Part shown: in pieces, positions 4,291-5,322 of the stretch
Layout: each line of letters opens with the position of its first letter
How positions within the stretch are numbered: position 1 is the first letter of the stretch
Origin: Candidatus Jordarchaeia archaeon
Lineage (GTDB): Archaea; Asgardarchaeota; Jordiarchaeia; Jordiarchaeales; Freyrarchaeaceae
Reading direction: 5' to 3'
Length of the DNA: 5,322 nucleotides
NCBI GenBank assembly: GCA_018383835.1
Contig: JAHAWR010000100.1
Coordinates: 661 to 5,982 of the forward strand
Notes under the pieces: model-generated
Told to the model about the DNA's origin: nothing
Databases searched by the model: none
Seen by the model: only the letters and a program-made list of their open reading frames with translations
Translations under genes and position numbers: made by a program

Positions 4291-5322
4291 TTATATCGAG
4301 ATTATGTCGGGTTCTATTGGCGTTTTTGGGAGGACCTCGTTCCCGTCTTCTTTAATCCAGACCGGTGTTTCCAGCCTCAGTCCTCCAACGTTGGGCTTGT
4401 TTAGAACCACTGCTGCTACTTCGACCATGTTAGGCTCGAGCTTCATGCCGCTCCAAGGCGGCATGTCAAGTATGAGGGGGTACGACTCGTTGCCCACACC
4501 GCCTATCCCGTGGCCGAAGCCGAAGAGGACGTTGCTGCCGTACCCGTGCTTCTCCGCGACTTTAAGAGCTTTCCTCGCTATTTCCCCTATATTTGCTCCC
4601 GGCTGCATTTCATCTATGACAGTATACGAGATATCGACGAAGGCGTCGGAAAGCTTCTTCTGCTCCTCCGAGGGGGGTCCCATGACGTAGTTGTGAGACA
4701 GGTCTCCGTAGTAGAGGCGATACATGGCGTGGAGGTCGACGAGCACGTTGTCCCCTGGCTGAATTATCTTGTCTGTTGCAGGCGTGCATCCACCCCAAGC
4801 GTAAGCAGTCCTGTACCCCGACGCTATCTCCTGCCCTCCAGTCAGCGTCCAAGCCCAGTCGCTACCCGCCCTCCGCATAGCATACTCCGCCACCCCGGCA
4901 ACCTCAGTCTCAGTCATACCAACCTCCAACGAGTCCTTAACCGCCTGCTGGCCGACATCAGTTATCTCCGACGCCCTCTTGAGAAGCTTGATCTCCTCTG
5001 GCTCCTTATAGAGAGTCAAATTGTCGATCAACGGAGTAGCATTTTTGAGCTCGGCGTCAGGCAGCAGCTTTCTCAAGTTCTCGTATTCGGAGGCGAGAAT
5101 GTGGCCTGAAGCGAGAATCCACTCTTGCCCGTACTCCACCCCTATCCTACTCTTCTCATACCCGAGAAGCCTGATCGAGTCAGCAACCAGCGGCTCCAAG
5201 TACATTCCCTCAGCCGGACCCCATCCCTTAACATTCTTGATCCAGCTGTCATCCTTCACTCGTTCAACGTCGAGAAGTATTGTGAAAACTTCAGGCTCAC
5301 CGTGCAACGGTATTATCACGGC
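4291..5322 (-). CDS. M24-family (Xaa-Pro peptidase-like) protein, N-terminus cut by window
   Basis: This is the C-terminal 343 codons or so of a pita-bread-fold protein of the M24B group (aminopeptidase P, prolidase and relatives). The frame is open to the window edge. The GTG at 5319 lies within a strand reading AVIIPLHGEPEVF, typical of the creatinase N-terminal domain, so the start lies outside. Numbered from that GTG, a partial creatinase-N domain covers about 1-100 and the M24 domain about 108-335. Aligned without gaps to key prolidase segments, metal ligands are D195 and D206 (D-x10-D), H270 in GFGHGIGG and E317 in GLRLET. The fourth ligand, normally Glu in the MVxTIEPG motif, falls on A303 in NMVEVAAVV. 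The second conserved His of the HGIGxxxHE motif is N277, and the upstream His before the metal site looks like Cys or Gly (GGCTPATD). DLTRT is DLSHN here. Substrate cannot be named. It may be a divergent peptidase or a family member with altered chemistry. It is convergent with the operon. Confidence 0.88.
   Translation of the reverse strand, partial: AVIIPLHGEPEVFTILLDVERVKDDSWIKNVKGWGPAEGMYLEPLVADSIRLLGYEKSRIGVEYGQEWILASGHILASEYENLRKLLPDAELKNATPLIDNLTLYKEPEEIKLLKRASEITDVGQQAVKDSLEVGMTETEVAGVAEYAMRRAGSDWAWTLTGGQEIASGYRTAYAWGGCTPATDKIIQPGDNVLVDLHAMYRLYYGDLSHNYVMGPPSEEQKKLSDAFVDISYTVIDEMQPGANIGEIARKALKVAEKHGYGSNVLFGFGHGIGGVGNESYPLILDMPPWSGMKLEPNMVEVAAVVLNKPNVGGLRLETPVWIKEDGNEVLPKTPIEPDIISI

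Noticed and set aside
4229..5109. Plus-strand open frames of 153 and 199 codons opposite the M24 gene, and an 80-codon minus frame at 4610-4852
   Set aside because: The minus strand here encodes a protein with clear M24 motifs across the whole stretch. The others have no motifs and no convincing ribosome-binding sites.
1..5322. CRISPR array, insertion sequence, attachment site or replication origin
   Set aside because: No regularly spaced repeats, transposase or integrase motifs, long terminal inverted repeats or clustered origin-box-like repeats were seen.

Overview
The window looks like chromosomal DNA from a thermophilic archaeon, probably Thermoproteota (crenarchaeal-type) or a close relative. 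This rests on dense gene packing, GTG starts behind strong GGAGG-type ribosome-binding sites, arginine written mostly as AGG/AGA, TATA-like boxes in the intergenic DNA, T-tract rather than hairpin terminators, and a candidate C/D box guide RNA. I cannot place it more precisely from the sequence alone.

Layout: positions 2-3619 hold a tight plus-strand operon. It starts inside a moaB/mogA-family gene (5' end cut by the window) and continues through two different moeA paralogs in tandem to ubiX. Gaps are 0 and 13 bases, and the last junction overlaps by 4 or 7 bases. After a short AT-rich promoter-like spacer (3620-3682) comes a separate plus-strand gene for an unrecognised small protein with eight cysteines (3683-4012). 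Positions 4013-4290 contain no protein gene. They hold a candidate minus-strand C/D box sRNA (about 4068-4137), its TATA-like box, and T-rich tracts that could end transcription from both sides. From 4291 to the window edge, on the minus strand, is the C-terminal part of an M24-family (Xaa-Pro peptidase-like) protein, convergent with the operon.

How the genes work together: MoaB/MogA-type proteins adenylylate molybdopterin, and MoeA proteins use MPT-AMP to insert molybdate or tungstate, so the first three genes form the last two steps of Mo/W cofactor synthesis. The two MoeA proteins differ in active-site motifs, which fits divided roles (for example Mo versus W), but the sequence does not prove it. 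UbiX makes prenylated FMN for UbiD-family decarboxylases. In many archaea that cofactor is needed by the modified mevalonate pathway, so its place in this operon may reflect co-transcription rather than a shared pathway.

Most of the window is ordinary housekeeping. The parts worth a second look are the candidate guide RNA with a degenerate D box, the Cys-rich protein, the M24 protein whose alignment lacks one conserved metal-ligand glutamate, a possible relic gene start overlapping the end of ubiX, and a UbiX substitution in the phosphate-binding site. I see no clear new multi-gene system.
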